Both the position numbers and the translations under genes were made by a program. A stretch of 16,415 nt of DNA. It comes from JALYSX01 sp035544315. Lineage in GTDB: Bacteria > Vulcanimicrobiota > Vulcanimicrobiia > Vulcanimicrobiales > Vulcanimicrobiaceae. The first letter of the stretch is position 1. Each line of letters starts with the position of its first letter. Shown in pieces: positions 14,451 through 16,415 of this stretch. Location of the stretch: positions 1 to 16,415 of the forward strand of contig DATKGB010000157.1 in NCBI GenBank assembly GCA_035544315.1, given 5' to 3'. Below the pieces are notes generated by a model. The model did not search any database and was not told the DNA's origin. It was given only the letters and a program-made list of their open reading frames with translations.

Positions 14451-15538
14451 TCGCGGTCGTGGGTCGTGCCGCACGATAGGCACGTCCAGCTACGCTCGCA
14501 GAGCGTGAGTGATTCGTGCTTGACGCCGCACGACGAGCAGAGTTTCGAGCTTGGGAACCAGCGATCTGCAACGATCACCGTCGAACCGGCCATCGCCGCT
14601 TTGTAGTCCAATTGTCGTCGAAACTCGAAGAAGCCGAGGTCGGAAATCGCGCGAGAGAGATGTCGGTTCGCGAGCATCCCGGCCACGTTAAGGTCCTCGA
14701 TCACGATGGTTCGATAGCGCGTCAGGTACGTCGTGAGCTTGTGCAGGGCGTCATCCCGAATACTAGCGATCCGCCGGTGTAACCGTGCGAGCTTGGTTTT
14801 CGCCTTAACACGATTCTTCGATCCGCGCCGCTTGCGCAAGAGTGCGCGAGAGAGCCGTTTGAGTTTCTTCAGATACCTCCGTAATGGTTTGGGCGCAACA
14901 ACCTTCGGCGTTCCATCGCTAAGCGTTGCAAGGGCAGCGATGCCGAGATCGACGCCGACCAGCGTGTCGTCGGTGCGCACCGCGGGTTCATAGGCGACCT
15001 CGATGGAGAAGCTAGCGTACCAGGCGTCGGCTTGACGCGAGATCGTGACAGAGAGGATGCGCCCTGCAAAGCGCACCTCTTCGCGCATGGTCACCCATCC
15101 GGTGCGTGGCAGCTTGACCCGCTTGCCGTCGGTGCGTATCGCGTCGGTGTGGGTCTTGTCCGGGCCGTTGTCGGCACGGAAGCTTTCGTGAAGGCCCTTT
15201 TTCTTAAACTTCGGCACACGCACGCGCTTCCAAGGCAACTCTTTGTGGCGGTACTTTTTGAGGTCGTTAAAGAAATTCGCGTAGGCCCGCCCAAGGTTCT
15301 TGATCGCCTGCTGAGGAGCGTTCTTGGTGACCTCCCGCATCCACGGGAAGTCCGCATCCTTAAGCCCGTTGAGGCGCTTGCGTAATGCGGCTTCGGAAGG
15401 TTTCCGGCCCGCTGCGTACTCCCGTTGCCATTCCGCAAGCGCCCAATTATAGGCAAATCGAGCGACACCACACGTTCGACGAAAAGACGCCTCTTGAGCG
15501 GGGGTCGGCACCAGACGGATACGATGCGCGAGGACCAT
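14339..15538 (-). CDS. tnpB: TnpB RNA-guided endonuclease (complete)
   Basis: A 399-residue TnpB. The N-terminal helix-turn-helix/wedge region begins MVLAHRIRLVPTPAQEASF and contains FAYNWALAEW (28-37). The RuvC nuclease is complete: Asp197 in GVDLG, Glu281 in IEDLN, and the aspartates of HDRDLNAAVN (360-369). The zinc ribbon has Cys334, Cys337, Cys353 and Cys356. Length is typical of active TnpB. The ATG at 15538 is the first good start. The gene is convergent with the DUF2600 gene, and its 3' end overlaps the guide RNA scaffold. Copy 1 is highly similar with an identical central block, so both derive from one family. It is neither nuclease-dead nor truncated, which argues against a TldR-type repressor. 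Confidence 0.95.
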   Translation of the reverse strand: MVLAHRIRLVPTPAQEASFRRTCGVARFAYNWALAEWQREYAAGRKPSEAALRKRLNGLKDADFPWMREVTKNAPQQAIKNLGRAYANFFNDLKKYRHKELPWKRVRVPKFKKKGLHESFRADNGPDKTHTDAIRTDGKRVKLPRTGWVTMREEVRFAGRILSVTISRQADAWYASFSIEVAYEPAVRTDDTLVGVDLGIAALATLSDGTPKVVAPKPLRRYLKKLKRLSRALLRKRRGSKNRVKAKTKLARLHRRIASIRDDALHKLTTYLTRYRTIVIEDLNVAGMLANRHLSRAISDLGFFEFRRQLDYKAAMAGSTVIVADRWFPSSKLCSSCGVKHESLTLCERSWTCLSCGTTHDRDLNAAVNLARYPESWAGSACRADGSGGEDDLAVKPAA

Positions 15539-15560
15539 GTGCGTACGCTAGCACCCTCTC

Positions 15561-15578
15561 ATGCCACCTGTATGGCAT
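15561..15578 (-). repeat. Left-end hairpin of tnpB copy 2
   Basis: ATGCCA (15561-15566) pairs perfectly with TGGCAT (15573-15578) around a 6-base loop, and CTC (15558-15560) can pair with GAG (15581-15583) across an AA bulge. It stands 23 bp upstream of the tnpB start, the place where IS200/IS605 elements carry the subterminal hairpin recognised by a Y1 transposase. The left end of copy 1 is outside the window, so it cannot be compared. Confidence 0.6.
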
Positions 15579-15690
15579 AAGAGCAGTCCATCCTTGTCAT
15601 CATTTGGCTATCCGCCGCGCAGCAGTTGCTAACCCGCTCGAGGACCCGCCGCTCTGTAGGGCCGACGACGACAATCGCGAAGGTCGGTCA

Positions 15691-16415
15691 ATGCAGTCTT
15701 ATGCCGAGCGCCGAGCGAGCGTCTTACGAGCTATTCCGGGCGATGTCGCCGTCGTTCCGGGAGCGCGTCAGCTCCTTCGCAGCAACGATACCGAGTTTTC
15801 GTTCCGTCAGAACTCAGACTTCTTCTACCTCACCGGCTTCGACGAACCCGACGCCGTTTTGGTACTGGCCCCCGAGCATCCTAAGCATCGCGTCGTGCTG
15901 TTCGTGCGCGAACGCGACCGTACGCTCGAAATTTGGAACGGCAAGCGCTTAGGCACGCAAGTCGCGCCCACGTTGCTGGGCGTCGACGCTGCCTTTCCGA
16001 TCGACGAATTGCAAGCGCGCCTTCCCGAATATCTCGTCGGAGCGACGACGCTGCACTACCGCGTCGGCGAGGACGAGCCCTTCGATCGCACGATCGTTTC
16101 CGCCGTTGCCGAAGCTGCAAGCAAGACGCGGCGCGCCGGACGTTCTCCGGTCAACTATGCCGACCCAGGCTCGCTGCTGCACGCGATGCGCTCGATCAAG
16201 TCCCAAGACGAACTCGCGATCATGCGCCGCGCGGCCCAAGCGACCAAACGCGGGCATATTGCCGCAATGCGCGCGACCCGTCCCGGCCTGCACGAATACG
16301 ACATCGAAGCGATCATGGAGTGCGAGTTCGTGCGCGGAGGCGCCCAGAGTCCGGCGTACGAATCGATCGTCGGCGGCGGCGACAACGCCACCATCCTCCA
16401 TTACGTCTCCAACCC
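15691..16415 (+). CDS. pepP: Xaa-Pro aminopeptidase (PepP), N-terminal part, runs off window
   Basis: An M24B metallopeptidase that removes the first residue from peptides with proline in second place; probably cytosolic. The 241 complete codons seen cover the aminopeptidase-P N-terminal domain (FRQNSDFFYLTGFDEPDAVL, LFVRERD, IWNGKRLG) and the start of the pita-bread catalytic domain (RSIKSQDELAIMRRAAQ, YESIVGGGDNATILHYVSN). The metal ligands lie past the window end. The start is ATG 15691 with GAAGG at 15679-15683, 7 bases upstream. The frame has no stop up to 16415. Transcribed away from tnpB copy 2; the 150 bp between them holds the element's left end and, presumably, this gene's promoter. 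Confidence 0.92.
   Translation, partial: MQSYAERRASVLRAIPGDVAVVPGARQLLRSNDTEFSFRQNSDFFYLTGFDEPDAVLVLAPEHPKHRVVLFVRERDRTLEIWNGKRLGTQVAPTLLGVDAAFPIDELQARLPEYLVGATTLHYRVGEDEPFDRTIVSAVAEAASKTRRAGRSPVNYADPGSLLHAMRSIKSQDELAIMRRAAQATKRGHIAAMRATRPGLHEYDIEAIMECEFVRGGAQSPAYESIVGGGDNATILHYVSN

Larger units (their letters stand above)
14297..15600 (-). mobile_element. IS200/IS605-type tnpB-only element, copy 2
   Basis: A complete element with a single gene, tnpB, and no tnpA, so it would need a transposase from elsewhere. The right end, read on the minus strand, ends in TTCAC at 14301-14297 and matches copy 1 up to 14292. A left-end hairpin stands at 15561-15578. The outer left border and target motif are not determinable from one copy; 15600 is nominal. 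Confidence 0.75.

Noticed and set aside
14339..15538. TldR-type nuclease-dead TnpB repressor
   Set aside because: The RuvC aspartates and glutamate are all present in both copies, so a nuclease is more likely.
1..15600. A composite transposon carrying the 13.5-kb segment
   Set aside because: IS200/IS605 elements do not usually move DNA between two copies, no tnpA is seen, and the genes between are housekeeping-type with uniform composition.

Overview
This is a GC-rich, densely coded bacterial segment. Two related IS200/IS605-type tnpB elements in inverted orientation bracket about 13.5 kb of chromosomal metabolic genes. There are no rRNA or tRNA genes, no CRISPR array and no phage or plasmid genes. 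Menaquinone genes of the futalosine route, a Bacillus-like branched-chain 2-oxoacid dehydrogenase, and many GATCG/CGATCG-type words fit an environmental bacterium of a poorly cultured GC-rich phylum. Candidatus Eremiobacterota (WPS-2) is my guess from style alone, with low confidence.

Layout. (1) Bases 1-752: 3' part of a tnpB gene and its right end, plus strand; the 5' part lies outside the window. (2) 744-1901, minus strand: an M20 amidohydrolase whose stop codon lies inside the right end of the element. (3) 2012-10062, plus strand: nine tightly packed genes with gaps of 28 bp or less, or overlaps, probably one operon: two tandem E1-alpha paralogues, E1-beta and E2 of a 2-oxoacid dehydrogenase; queD and queE (7-deazaguanine synthesis); mqnB and mqnD (futalosine menaquinone pathway); and an exported NamZ/DUF1343 protein. 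(4) 10063-10604: the only long gap. It holds a small hairpin repeat, a 186-bp structure closed by 33-nt inverted arms, and a short minus-strand reading frame broken by one TAG. (5) 10605-14286, plus strand: glcD- and glcE-like FAD subunits and a DUF2600 (YtpB-like) terpene synthase. (6) 14297 to about 15600, minus strand: a complete tnpB-only element with a left-end hairpin. (7) 15691 to the end: a Xaa-Pro aminopeptidase running off the window.

Working together: the dehydrogenase would turn branched-chain 2-oxoacids into acyl-CoAs; its E3 is not here. MqnB and MqnD are two steps of menaquinone synthesis, and GlcD/GlcE would pass electrons from a 2-hydroxyacid towards the quinone pool, although the usual GlcF is absent. 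The DUF2600 enzyme would use a polyprenyl diphosphate, a substrate type shared with quinone synthesis. These links are inference from family roles.

The most unusual points are the paired tnpB elements whose predicted guide RNAs read antisense into the 3' ends of the adjacent host genes, the large inverted-repeat structure at 10155-10340, and the duplicated E1-alpha.
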